64,000 nt of DNA from Janthinobacterium sp. Marseille. GTDB taxonomy: Bacteria; Pseudomonadota; Gammaproteobacteria; Burkholderiales; Burkholderiaceae_D. The stretch is taken from NCBI RefSeq assembly GCF_000013625.1, contig NC_009659.1, forward strand, positions 1,054,001-1,118,000, read 5' to 3'. Below the pieces are notes generated by a model, which did not search any database, was not told the origin of the DNA, and saw only the letters and a program-made list of their open reading frames with translations. How positions within the stretch are numbered: the stretch's first letter is position 1; each line of letters begins with the position of its first letter. The position numbers and the translations under genes are program-made. This document shows positions 28,250-36,757 of the stretch, one piece after another.

Positions 28250-28540
28250 TCTAACCAACGGATATCCGCGCATGGCAATTTTTCGGCGAGATTAGTTCGT
28301 GTGATTTCGTATATTCGGGAAGATAACATTCTCTTACTTGTCAGTTATCGTCACTAGCCGCAGGTTGGCAAAAAGTGGTTGAGGCAATATCCGTACCGAT
28401 GATTTCGCTGATGGTATGGAAGTGCACATAATTCTTCTGCTTCTCTTAAAGACTAGATGAAGCTTCATCGTAGCTTCGTCTTCGTTCCCTTTGGTCTCGC
28501 ATTTGTTCTTAATCGTCCAAATATCGAAATTGCACGCATA
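28250..28540 (-). pseudogene. Duplicated promoter and 5' end of the P460 gene, decayed
   Basis: This block aligns along its length with about 18745-19030, the upstream region and 5' third of the second P460 gene, in the same orientation. The former start codon is at 28429. The upstream part (28430-28532) differs from 18931-19033 at only about 13 of 103 positions by my count, including the identical GTCTTCGTTCCCTTTGGTCT in one and its near copy in the other. The coding part is broken by small deletions and no longer encodes a P460 protein. Nothing else is seen in the 28128-28598 gap. Confidence 0.8.
28456..28469. promoter_or_regulatory. 14-base perfect palindrome in duplicated promoter
   Basis: GATGAAGCTTCATC is perfectly self-complementary; the matching site at 18957-18970 differs by one base. 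Its conservation in both copies suggests a regulator-binding site. Confidence 0.4.
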
Positions 28541-28598
28541 GATTTGTTTGAATCACGGTCATAATCGCCCGCAATTTCAATCACATGCATTCGTATAG

Positions 28599-29525
28599 AT
28601 GGCTATAGATCATTTGCTGACCGCCCTTGATATCGGAGTTATTTACTTCGCGGTCTGCGATATACGTGACGGTTGGGGAATGCACTTCGAAGTCTGCAAG
28701 ACAGCAAGTTTGCATTACTGCTTGGAAGGTATTGGCACACTGGTGGTTCATGGTACCGCCCCTATTCATCTTACTTCGCACACGTTTGTACTCTTGCCAC
28801 CGGGGATTGCATACCGTATCGAAAGCACATCTGAAAATCCGATACGACTCGAATACCACGCTCTCTTACGCCCGCTGTCATCACACCAATCAGTGACGAC
28901 CCTAGTCGTCGGGGGAAAGCAGCAAGGTATCGTCACGGTCTGTGGCGAAATTCGTGTCAAATTGCCAGGTGGGGCGGATCTTTTTACCCTATTGAATGAG
29001 CCACTCATTGCACGCTTTAGTGACGCAAACGGACTACGTGACCAGTTTGCGATGTTGCTAGCAGAATCAGCTCGACCGGGAATAGGATCACTTGTGCTGA
29101 CCGAAGCATTGCTCAAGCAATGTCTGGTGTTGGCGTTGCGACGATGGGTCGAGAGTGACTCCTCACCATTGCCTTGGTTGGCAGCTGTGGGTGACACACG
29201 ACTCAGTCGTGCATTACACGCTATCTTCGAACAACCTGCCATCGCTTATACAGTGGATAGTCTCGCGATGATTGCTGGCATGAGTCGTTCAGCATTCGCT
29301 GCCGCATTCCAGCGGGCCTTTGGTCAATCACCGATGAGTTTAGTCAGACTAGTGAGACTGCGTCGTGCTGGTGAACTATTGATTACGACGGCACTTCCCG
29401 TAGCTGAAGTTGCTAACCGAGTCGGCTTCTCCAGCAGAAGCAACTTTTCTCTGGCCTTCAGTCAACTTTACGGATTGGATCCAAGTCGCTTTCGCCGTAC
29501 GTTCGCAACTGATGGAAAAAAATAA
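28599..29525 (+). CDS. AraC-family transcriptional regulator (pair member 1)
   Basis: The 308-residue protein has a cupin-type sensor half (CDIRDGWGMHFEVC, LHYCLEG, HTFVLLPPGIAYRIES) and an AraC DNA-binding half (LAMIAGMSRSAFAAAFQRAF and VANRVGFSSRSNFSLAFSQL). It is nearly the same protein as the one at 34597-35568 over its whole length. The frame is closed by a TAG just before the ATG, and the paralogue has about 11 further residues at its N terminus, so this copy may have lost its original start. It diverges from the duplicated P460 promoter. Effector unknown. Confidence 0.85.
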   Translation: MAIDHLLTALDIGVIYFAVCDIRDGWGMHFEVCKTASLHYCLEGIGTLVVHGTAPIHLTSHTFVLLPPGIAYRIESTSENPIRLEYHALLRPLSSHQSVTTLVVGGKQQGIVTVCGEIRVKLPGGADLFTLLNEPLIARFSDANGLRDQFAMLLAESARPGIGSLVLTEALLKQCLVLALRRWVESDSSPLPWLAAVGDTRLSRALHAIFEQPAIAYTVDSLAMIAGMSRSAFAAAFQRAFGQSPMSLVRLVRLRRAGELLITTALPVAEVANRVGFSSRSNFSLAFSQLYGLDPSRFRRTFATDGKK

Positions 29526-30104
29526 CGGAAGTCGAGTAATTGTCTACGCTGATATTCAGTAGATAGATCATGGTCGATCGATTCGCAAATTTTAACCAAC
29601 AAATTTCGTTTCAGTAAGCATGATTCGTCCAATATTTCATCAAGAACGGTTCGCACTATTGTAGGAAGCAGAACCCATTCCACAAGTGCCATTCTTGTAA
29701 GAGCCATGCCCTGCATGACACACAAACTGCTGTTCTCACTCATTAGAAGAAGTTCTTTCTAAATCATTACAACTTGGGCAGAGAGCTACCTCCAAAAAAA
29801 TTCTGTGAACTGCCTTACCACCAGTGGGGATAGATTATCTCGTTGATTTGATTCATTCGGGCATTTTATTGAGTAAATGCAGTCTCGAAATTGGCGCCGG
29901 CTAAGCTTAAAGTGAATGGTCTTAACTACCGATGAAAGAGTCCAATCATGAGGCGCAGCGCTATTTGTGCCATTGATTTTTCCATGACTGATATCTACGC
30001 GTAGATCAAGAAGATTACCAGTGGGAAGCGACGGTTTTCCGTACTCTCAGTTGCAGAATATGAATTCACACGCGCAGGTAAACTCAGTATAGGGATAACA
30101 TCAG
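29526..30104. other. Gap without a supported gene
   Basis: About 580 bases between the AraC gene and the phosphodiesterase gene hold no gene I can support. A 91-codon minus-strand frame partly antisense to the AraC 3' end has no family signal and a poor ribosome binding site. Confidence 0.5.
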
Positions 30105-31604
30105 ATGAAAAGGCCGATCATTCTTCACTGCAATGTGACAATCGCTACATTGAACGCCATTCAAGCCACTTTCGGGGCGACCTACAGGCTAATCCAGATT
30201 GATGCGATGAAAGAGATCGCGCTGAAAGAAAAAAAAGAGCGCGTTGTCATGGCTGTGATCGGTGTAGGGAACGAATTGACTGGGTTACCTAAAAATTTGA
30301 CTGTGCCCACAGTTCTAATCGCGCGACATCCCAACACCAAGCAGGAATTGCAAGCATTAGAAGCGGGGGCGGTTGACTACTTATCAGATGCGATGCAGAT
30401 GTCTGTGTTGACGGCACGACTTCGCAGCCACCTTTCAGGGCGAATGTCAGAACTCGAATGCTACATTCGCGAACTCGAGCTGCAACAAAGAAAAAGTGTC
30501 AAACTTAATCGATCTCTTGCGACACTTAATCGAACCAAATCGGCGATTGTTCGCCTGAGTGAACGCTCGGTTCTATTTAATGAAGTAGTCCGTGTCGCTG
30601 TGGAAGATGGAGGATATGGAATTGCATGGATTGCATTGCGTGACAAAACTGAGCGTTTTGCGATCGTTGCAAGCAGTGGTTTTTCGAACGACGAATTTTT
30701 GGGAATCAATGCTCTACTGGCTCGTGATGATGCGATAAAAAATAGAGTTAACTCGGCAGTGGTGGATATTTGTAATACAACCTCGCTGGACACTGTTACT
30801 GATCCATATAGTATCGATGCTTATAACCGTGGCTTTGGTGCTTTGGCCTTAGTTCCAATAAAACTGGAGAACCAAGTCGAAGGGGTGATGGCGCTATATG
30901 CAGCTGAAGAAGAATTTTTTGACGACAGCGACATATCTCTGTTATCCGAACTGAGTCAGGATCTTTCATTTGCGTTACGAAACTTCGAACAACAAGGCCA
31001 AGCAAACTATCTGTCTTGTTACGATGTTCTGACAGGTCTACCTAACTGTTCACTTTTTCTCGAAAAACTGAACCAGATTATTTATATGGCCTCTAGTCGT
31101 GAGGTCGGTGCCTACGTACTAGTACTAGAGCTCGAACATTTTAAGAACGTCAATGAAGTATTGGGACGCCAGGCAGGTGATCAGGTACTGGAAATTATCG
31201 CTCAACGTTTACGGGCCAGTCTGCCGGAACAAACCAGTGTCGCCCGCATTGCAGGCGATACTTTTGCTATCGCCGATCTATATCCCGACAATACAGATCT
31301 AACACTGTTAATAAATCGCATTACAACGATCATTGAGAACCCGATACAACTTGAAGGTCACACTTTACAACTGTCGGCATATTTGGGATTTGCTAGGAGT
31401 CCCGAGGACGGCGAGGGAAGCAAAGTAGTATTTCACAATGCTGAGGCAGCGCTGAAACACGCTAAGTTAACTGGAGAAAGAACTTCATTTTATTCGTCTG
31501 AATTAAATGCACATGTGAGTGATAAACTTAAACTAGAAGTTCTCATGCGTTCTGCTATCGGAACGAACCAGTTCGTCATGCACTATCAACCAAAGGTTGA
31601 TGTC

Positions 31605-31630
31605 TGGAGTTACCAGGATTTAGTAGACAG
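31605..31630 (+). repeat. IS left inverted repeat
   Basis: Twenty-six bases starting TGGAGTTACCAGGATTTAGT, matching the right end with two differences. Confidence 0.9.
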
Positions 31631-31665
31631 GAGTAGCATTCGACCTGTAACTAAAGGTGGTGACC

Positions 31666-32571
31666 ATGTCCAAAATCAAGGCCTCCAGCAAGGTAAGGCA
31701 AGCATATAAATTTATTGAATCGCATCGTGACGAATTCAGTGTAATCAGCATGTGCCAGGCTCTCGATGTTGAACGATCAGGTTACTACGCGTGGTTGAAG
31801 AATCCCTTGTCTGATCGCGCACAGGAAGATGCTCGGCTTCTTAAGCTGATCAGAGCATCCTTCATGGCAAGTCATGGCATCTATGGTGCCCCGAGAGTCT
31901 TCCAAGATCTAAGGGAGCGCGGGGAACTATGCAGTAAGCACAGAGTAGCCCGTCTTATGCGAGAAAATGGGTTGCGAGCGCTGCATGGCTATCGCATACG
32001 GCATATACCCGTCTCAAAGCCATCACCACTGATCCCCAATTTACTCCAACGGCAATTTACGGTTACGCGGCCAAACGAAGCATGGGTAACTGACATTACC
32101 TATATCCGAACGTGGCAGGGCTGGCTTTATCTCGCCGTGGTGATGGATTTATTCTCAAGAAAGGTCGTTGGCTGGGCTGTTCGACCTACCATTCATCGCG
32201 AATTAGTACTCGATGCCATTGCCAAAGCAGTGCGCAGCCGCCGCCCTCGCCATACCTTGATTCATTCAGACCAAGGAACGCAATACGGCAGCGACGCCTG
32301 GCGACGGTTCTGCAAGGCTAATCATCTGGAGCCGAGTATGAGTCGGCGGGCAAATTGCTGGGATAACGCAGTGGTAGAGTCCTTCTTCAGCAGTTTAAAG
32401 AAAGAGCGCGTCAAAAAGCACATTTATGCTGATCGCGAAACCGCTACACTGGACCTAGCCGAATACATTGATGACTTCTACAATGGGGTAAGACGACACA
32501 GTCATCTTGGTGGTGTCAGTCCGAATACGTTTGAAACCGCACATCGTAGACGGAAATCAGCTGTCTACTAA
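31666..32571 (+). CDS. IS3-family transposase (OrfB-type, DDE)
   Basis: The 301-residue protein starts at 31666 behind AGGTGG. It has the helical HTH_21 region (GIYGAPRVFQDLRERG near residues 71-86) and an rve integrase core with the catalytic triad Asp143 (VTDITYI), Asp202 (HSDQGTQYGS) and Glu238 (AVVESFFSSLKKE), the last two 35 residues apart as expected. It looks complete for OrfB. No OrfA with a helix-turn-helix or frameshift window precedes it inside the element. Its TAA stop lies in the right inverted repeat and is followed at once by an ATG in frame with the EAL remainder. Confidence 0.93.
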   Translation: MSKIKASSKVRQAYKFIESHRDEFSVISMCQALDVERSGYYAWLKNPLSDRAQEDARLLKLIRASFMASHGIYGAPRVFQDLRERGELCSKHRVARLMRENGLRALHGYRIRHIPVSKPSPLIPNLLQRQFTVTRPNEAWVTDITYIRTWQGWLYLAVVMDLFSRKVVGWAVRPTIHRELVLDAIAKAVRSRRPRHTLIHSDQGTQYGSDAWRRFCKANHLEPSMSRRANCWDNAVVESFFSSLKKERVKKHIYADRETATLDLAEYIDDFYNGVRRHSHLGGVSPNTFETAHRRRKSAVY

Positions 32572-32586
32572 ATGCTGGTAATTCCA
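32561..32586 (-). repeat. IS right inverted repeat
   Basis: Reverse complement begins TGGAATTACCAGCATTTAGT. It contains the transposase stop and the ATG at 32572. Confidence 0.9.
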
Positions 32587-33291
32587 GTCCAATCTGGAGA
32601 AATTGTAGCGGCCGAAGCGTTGATACGTTGGATGCATCCTGAAAAAGGTTTGATTTATCCAATTGATTTCATCCCGCTGGCAGAAGAGACACGTTTGATT
32701 ATTCCGATAGGAAAATGGGTAATCGATACCGTTTGCGCTCAGCAGTCAGCTTGGCTCGCGCAAGGTATCCCAATAGTTCCTGTCGCCTTAAACCTTTCCG
32801 CTATGCAGTTCAAAGATGGTGACGTACTTAGAGACGTTCAAGCTGCTCTCAGCACCCATCAGATAAGTCCGAATCACATTGAATTGGAACTGACAGAGAC
32901 ATTGGTAATACAAGACCCAGTGGCAGCTAAAGAGACCATGCATTCGCTTCGTGACGCCGGGTTGCATTTATCATTGGATGACTTTGGGATTGGGTACTCT
33001 TCGCTGGCATATCTGAAACGTTTTCCCTTTAGCTCAGTAAAAATAGACCGCACGTTTGTCACCGACATTACGACTAACACGGGCGATGCTGCCATCGCAA
33101 AAGCAATCATTGGCATGGGGCACAGTCTGCAACTCAAAGTAATCGCTGAAGGTGTCGAAACCGCTGAGCAACTTCAACTGCTTCGCGAGATCGGTTGTGA
33201 CCAGATACAAGGCTATTATTTCAGCCGCCCGATTGCTGCAGATGAATTTGGAAAAATGTTGCGGATGCGAAAAAATATTAATGAAATTTAA
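32572..33291 (+). CDS. EAL-domain remainder, possibly translated from the IS end
   Basis: The ATG at 32572 follows the transposase TAA directly (TAAATG) and opens a 239-residue frame. Its first six codons come from the IS end and flank; the rest is the EAL domain lacking only its first strand. All catalytic motifs are present: EALIRW, NLSAMQF, ELTETL, DDFGIGYSSL, KIDRTF and AEGVET. Stop-start coupling could allow expression along with the transposase, giving a free EAL phosphodiesterase without its sensory parts. Whether it folds or is made is unknown. Confidence 0.55.
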   Translation: MLVIPVQSGEIVAAEALIRWMHPEKGLIYPIDFIPLAEETRLIIPIGKWVIDTVCAQQSAWLAQGIPIVPVALNLSAMQFKDGDVLRDVQAALSTHQISPNHIELELTETLVIQDPVAAKETMHSLRDAGLHLSLDDFGIGYSSLAYLKRFPFSSVKIDRTFVTDITTNTGDAAIAKAIIGMGHSLQLKVIAEGVETAEQLQLLREIGCDQIQGYYFSRPIAADEFGKMLRMRKNINEI

Positions 33292-33537
33292 CGAATTGAA
33301 TTTGATGCTGCGAATGGTCACAATCTAATCGCCGTTATTGCTTCATGTCATCGCGTGATAAGCTCATGTGGGGCATTGATAGGCTTTGTCGTGAGGCTGA
33401 GTGAAGATTAGTCCCAGCTGTTGAGAATCACTTTCAGGCTAATGACAAACAACATGTTTACCTGATTTAGCAACAGGCAACGTTGAGGTTATAACCGTCG
33501 ATTAATCCTAACTACCTGCTAACAAAAAGGAATGCTG

Positions 33538-34500
33538 ATGGATTCGCTTACGTATCTCGAAGACACATCGATTCGATTGGATGCACTACGAGCACTAAGT
33601 CTTTTCAACGCGAATCCCGACGAACGGTTTGACCGGCTTACGCGTCTTGCTAAGCGTGTTTTCAATGTCCCAATAGCCAAGGTGACACTTGTGGGGCCTG
33701 AAATGGTGTACACCGTGTCCTGCGCTGGGGAGCAACAGGCGCCGATACAGCGAGACCTTTCATTCTGTTCTCATGCAATACACAGTGATGAAATCATGAT
33801 CATCCCTGACACTCTTGACGACGGTCGATTTGCTGATAATCCCTTCGTCGTGGAGGATCCTCGCATCAGGTTTTATGCCGGCTGTCCGCTAGTTGTAATG
33901 AACGGCTGCCGATTAGGTACTCTCTGTCTTGTAGATAAGGTCCCTAGGAAGATGACGCAAGAAGATATCATTCTTTTAAAAGATTTAGCGGCGACTGTCG
34001 AACACGAACTAACAGCAATGCACATGGCCATTGTCGACGCGCTCACGGGATTGGTGAATCGTCGAGGCTTTGAAGCTCTGGCTGAGAGTCGGCTGAACGT
34101 TTGTAAGAACATACAGGGACAAGCCTCCTTACTTTTTTTTGACCTGAACGGTTTTAAGGCTATTAACGACACGTTCGGACACGCTGAAGGTGATCTCGCG
34201 TTACGTAACTTCGCTAACGCGTTGAAATTGGCTTTTCGTAGTACGGACATTGTTGCGCGACTGGGCGGGGATGAGTTTGCAGTCTTGTTGCTTGATTCAA
34301 GTCCGTCTGACACCGGTGTGGCGGTAGAACGCCTTCGAGGGATCGTCACTGCTCAAAACGACAGAGAAAAACGTGGATACGAACTCCGCTTCAGCGTTGG
34401 TCATGTCGATTATGATGGTCTAGAAGACGTAAACGTCAATCGAATGCTGCTCGACGGCGACACCAAAATGTATTTCGACAAGCGAAGATTGTCTGATTAA
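33538..34500 (+). CDS. GAF-GGDEF diguanylate cyclase
   Basis: The second ATG (33538) is preferred because AAGGA lies six bases upstream; it gives 320 residues. Residues 20-160 form a GAF domain (FDRLTRLAKRVFNVP, FYAGCPLVV, LGTLCLVD). Residues 165-318 form a GGDEF domain with an intact catalytic motif, ARLGGDEFAVLL (GGDEF at 243-247). RSTD at 234-237 lies five residues before it, the inhibitory I-site for product feedback. It makes c-di-GMP from GTP in the cytoplasm. It follows the disrupted phosphodiesterase on the same strand by about 250 bases, so the pair may have acted as opposing enzymes. Confidence 0.92.
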   Translation: MDSLTYLEDTSIRLDALRALSLFNANPDERFDRLTRLAKRVFNVPIAKVTLVGPEMVYTVSCAGEQQAPIQRDLSFCSHAIHSDEIMIIPDTLDDGRFADNPFVVEDPRIRFYAGCPLVVMNGCRLGTLCLVDKVPRKMTQEDIILLKDLAATVEHELTAMHMAIVDALTGLVNRRGFEALAESRLNVCKNIQGQASLLFFDLNGFKAINDTFGHAEGDLALRNFANALKLAFRSTDIVARLGGDEFAVLLLDSSPSDTGVAVERLRGIVTAQNDREKRGYELRFSVGHVDYDGLEDVNVNRMLLDGDTKMYFDKRRLSD

Positions 34501-34540
34501 ATTACCGTGAGGGGGCTTGCATCAGGGTGTCAGACCAATA

Positions 34541-34568
34541 TCGGGAATATCAACTTTGTAAAATCGCT
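34541..34568 (+). repeat. 28-base duplicate of a piece of the GNAT gene
   Basis: Bases 34541-34568, beginning TCGGGAATATCAACTTTG, are identical to 38636-38663 inside the acetyltransferase gene. Both copies are on the same strand of the window. The flanks do not match, so this is a small leftover of a former duplication. Confidence 0.7.
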
Positions 34569-34596
34569 ATTGTTGGCAGAAGCATCAATTGATTCT

Positions 34597-35568
34597 TTAT
34601 CTCTCTTGAAACATCATATTTTTTCCAGTCACTGTGAACGTACGGCGAAAGCGACTTGGATCCAATCCATAAAGTTGACTGAAGGCCAGAGAAAAGTTGC
34701 TCCTGCTGGAGAAGCCGACGCGTTTCGCAACTTCGGCTACGGGTATTGCGGTCGTAATCAATAATTCACTAGCGCGACGTAGTCGGACTAGTCTGACTAA
34801 ACTCATCGGCGATTGACCAAAGGCCCGCTGGAATGCGGCAGCAAATGCTGAACGACTCATGCCAGCAATCATCGCGAGACTATCCACTGTATAAGCGATG
34901 GCAGGATGCTCGAAAATAGCGTGTAATGCGCGGCTAAGTCGTTTGTCGCCTACTGCAGCTAGCCAAGGCAATGGTGAGGGATCGTTTTCACCCCATTGTC
35001 GCAACGCCAACACCAGACATTGCTTGAGCAATGCTTCTGTCAATACACTTGATCCTATTCCTGGTTGAGTAGATTCTGCTAGTAGCATCACAAACTGATC
35101 CCGAAGCCCATTGGCTCCATTAAAGCGCGCCACTAGGGGAACATCCAACGAGGTAAATAGGTCTGATCCACTGGCCAATTCCACGCGTATTTCGCCACAA
35201 ACCGTGACGATACCTTGCAGCCCGTTTCCGACGACTAGGGTCGGCACTGACTCATGGGAAAACGATCCACACAAGCTAATTCGATGTTCAAGTTGGATAG
35301 ATTCATGCGAGGCACTCTCGATACGATACGCAATCCCAGATGGCAAGAGCACGAAGGTATGCGGTTCGAGTTGAATAGGTGGCGAACCATGGACGGTGAG
35401 CGTGCCACGACCTTCCAGACAGTAATGCAGGCTTGCCGACTGGCAAGCATCGAGGCGCATTCCCCAGCCGTCACGTATGTCGCAGACCGTGAAATGGGTC
35501 ACACCGATGTCAAGAGCGGCTAACAGATGATCCAAAATGATGTGCGGCGAAGAAGAGAGTTCAGGCAT
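34597..35568 (-). CDS. AraC-family transcriptional regulator (pair member 2)
   Basis: A 323-residue regulator starting at an ATG with GAGG seven bases upstream. Its sensor half (CDIRDGWGMRLDACQS, LHYCLEGRG, FVLLPSGIAYRIES) and HTH half (LAMIAGMSRSAFAAAFQRAF, VAKRVGFSSRSNFSLAFSQL) are nearly the same as in the regulator at 28599. It lies beside the quinone oxidoreductase at 35748, but downstream of it on the same strand, so it might be the end of that operon or separate. Probable regulator of the detoxification genes; effector not known. Confidence 0.87.
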   Translation of the reverse strand: MPELSSSPHIILDHLLAALDIGVTHFTVCDIRDGWGMRLDACQSASLHYCLEGRGTLTVHGSPPIQLEPHTFVLLPSGIAYRIESASHESIQLEHRISLCGSFSHESVPTLVVGNGLQGIVTVCGEIRVELASGSDLFTSLDVPLVARFNGANGLRDQFVMLLAESTQPGIGSSVLTEALLKQCLVLALRQWGENDPSPLPWLAAVGDKRLSRALHAIFEHPAIAYTVDSLAMIAGMSRSAFAAAFQRAFGQSPMSLVRLVRLRRASELLITTAIPVAEVAKRVGFSSRSNFSLAFSQLYGLDPSRFRRTFTVTGKNMMFQER

Positions 35569-35747
35569 TTGAATACCTCGACATCAATTTCAAACTTAAG
35601 AAAAGCAAGCAAGTCTATTGTGCCATTTTGATGCCGGAGGTATACCATTTTTCAGACTACATTTGCCCTAAATGATGAACTCAAATATTTGACTTCAATA
35701 AAATGCCGAAAGAGAATACAACAACGAGTCAGTTCATTTCCCAAGTC

Positions 35748-36665
35748 TCATGGACGAACGCGCACGATCGTTTTACCCTTACGGCGCTCGGTACGATTGA
35801 AGACAGCGACGGCGTCGTCGAGGGTCGTGACAGTGCCGATGTTCGTCCGTAGTCTTCCATCCCGCACTCGCTGAACGATCTCACTCAGTTGGGCGCGATC
35901 GGACTCAACTACAAAATCGACTGCCAAACCGTTAGTAGGCTTTACTTCGACTGGGCCAGCAATAGTCACCAGCGTTCCTCCGGTTCGAATCAACGCAGCG
36001 GATCGCTTACCGATGTCACCGCCGAAAATATCGAAAACAAGATCAACTGTGCCGACGTCTTCCAGGGTGTCGTTGTCGAGATCAATAAACTCCTGTGCGC
36101 CGAAATCTAGAACCGTCTTACGATCGGCAGCGCGTCCGGTACCGATAACGTACGCGCCAACTTCACGTGCAAGTTGCACTACCATCGAACCGACGACCCC
36201 CGCTGCGCCGTGCGCAATGATGCTTTGTCCCGTTCGAAGACGACCGTGTTCAAACAGTCCTTGCCACGCAGTCAGCCCGGGCATTGGCAGACTCGCTCCC
36301 ACCGTGAAGTCGACGTCACCAGGTAAGGGTGCTAAGTTGCGCGCTTCAACTGCAATGTACTCTGCCAGGGTACCGTCACGCGTCCAGTCTGTGAGGCCGA
36401 ATACACGTTGTCCGATCGACAGTCCTGTTGTGCCATAGCCGAGAGCAGTGACTACTCCCGCCAGCTCGTGTCCGGGGATCGACGGTGTTCTATCACGACC
36501 GTTGCGATCAGTCCAGGTTGGGGGCCACGTCAGTTCATCCCAAGTGAATCCCGCTGCATGGACCTGAACAACAACATCGTTTATTGCTGCTTGCGGTTCC
36601 GGACGTTTTACTAACTTCATTCCGGCCGTTCCTGCAGTTTGGTCTGCCACCACAATTGCTTTCAT
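35748..36665 (-). CDS. NADP-dependent oxidoreductase, MDR/quinone oxidoreductase family (copy 2)
   Basis: A 305-residue paralogue of the enzyme at 16553-17467, similar along its full length ([20 protein letters not shown] in both). It has the NADP-binding AHGAAGVVGSMVVQL and no structural zinc cysteines. Its ATG is preceded by GGAGG. It is expected to reduce quinones or conjugated carbonyls with NADPH. Nearby genes (glutathione reductase, azoreductase, AraC regulator) support a role in electrophile or oxidant removal. Confidence 0.87.
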   Translation of the reverse strand: MKAIVVADQTAGTAGMKLVKRPEPQAAINDVVVQVHAAGFTWDELTWPPTWTDRNGRDRTPSIPGHELAGVVTALGYGTTGLSIGQRVFGLTDWTRDGTLAEYIAVEARNLAPLPGDVDFTVGASLPMPGLTAWQGLFEHGRLRTGQSIIAHGAAGVVGSMVVQLAREVGAYVIGTGRAADRKTVLDFGAQEFIDLDNDTLEDVGTVDLVFDIFGGDIGKRSAALIRTGGTLVTIAGPVEVKPTNGLAVDFVVESDRAQLSEIVQRVRDGRLRTNIGTVTTLDDAVAVFNRTERRKGKTIVRVRP

Positions 36666-36757
36666 CGTTTGCCTCCATATATCGATTTGTTTAAATTGTC
36701 TGATTTCGTATAGCCGGGGAGATGGTGCTTTCTCATGTGTAGATGACAGTTTGGAAA

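Larger units (their letters stand above)
31605..32586 (+). mobile_element. IS3-family insertion sequence, 982 bp
   Basis: The ends are imperfect inverted repeats of 26 bases, 31605-31630 and 32561-32586, matching at 24 positions and beginning TGGAGTTACCAG and (reversed) TGGAATTACCAG. The 3-base sequence GTC directly flanks both ends (31602-31604 and 32587-32589), a target duplication. The element encodes one transposase frame and no separate OrfA, and is shorter than usual IS3 members (about 1.2-1.5 kb). Confidence 0.93.
30105..33291 (+). pseudogene. GGDEF-EAL c-di-GMP phosphodiesterase gene interrupted by an IS3-family element
   Basis: Codons 1-500 (30105-31604) encode a receiver-like domain (to about residue 115), a GAF-like domain (about 145-295) and a GGDEF domain whose motif is degenerate (AGDTF near residue 382). 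They end in HYQPKVDV, the first strand of an EAL domain. The rest of the EAL domain resumes at 32590 (QSGEIVAAEALIRW) with ELTETL, LDDFGIGYSSL, KIDRTF and IAEGVET, the residues of active phosphodiesterases. Removing the IS and one copy of GTC joins the parts in frame into a 733-residue protein. As it stands the gene is broken. An ATG at 32572 could still yield a truncated EAL protein. Confidence 0.93.

Noticed and set aside
29468..29743. Minus-strand 91-codon frame antisense to the end of the AraC gene
   Set aside because: Partly antisense to a well-supported gene, with poor ribosome binding site and no recognisable motif.
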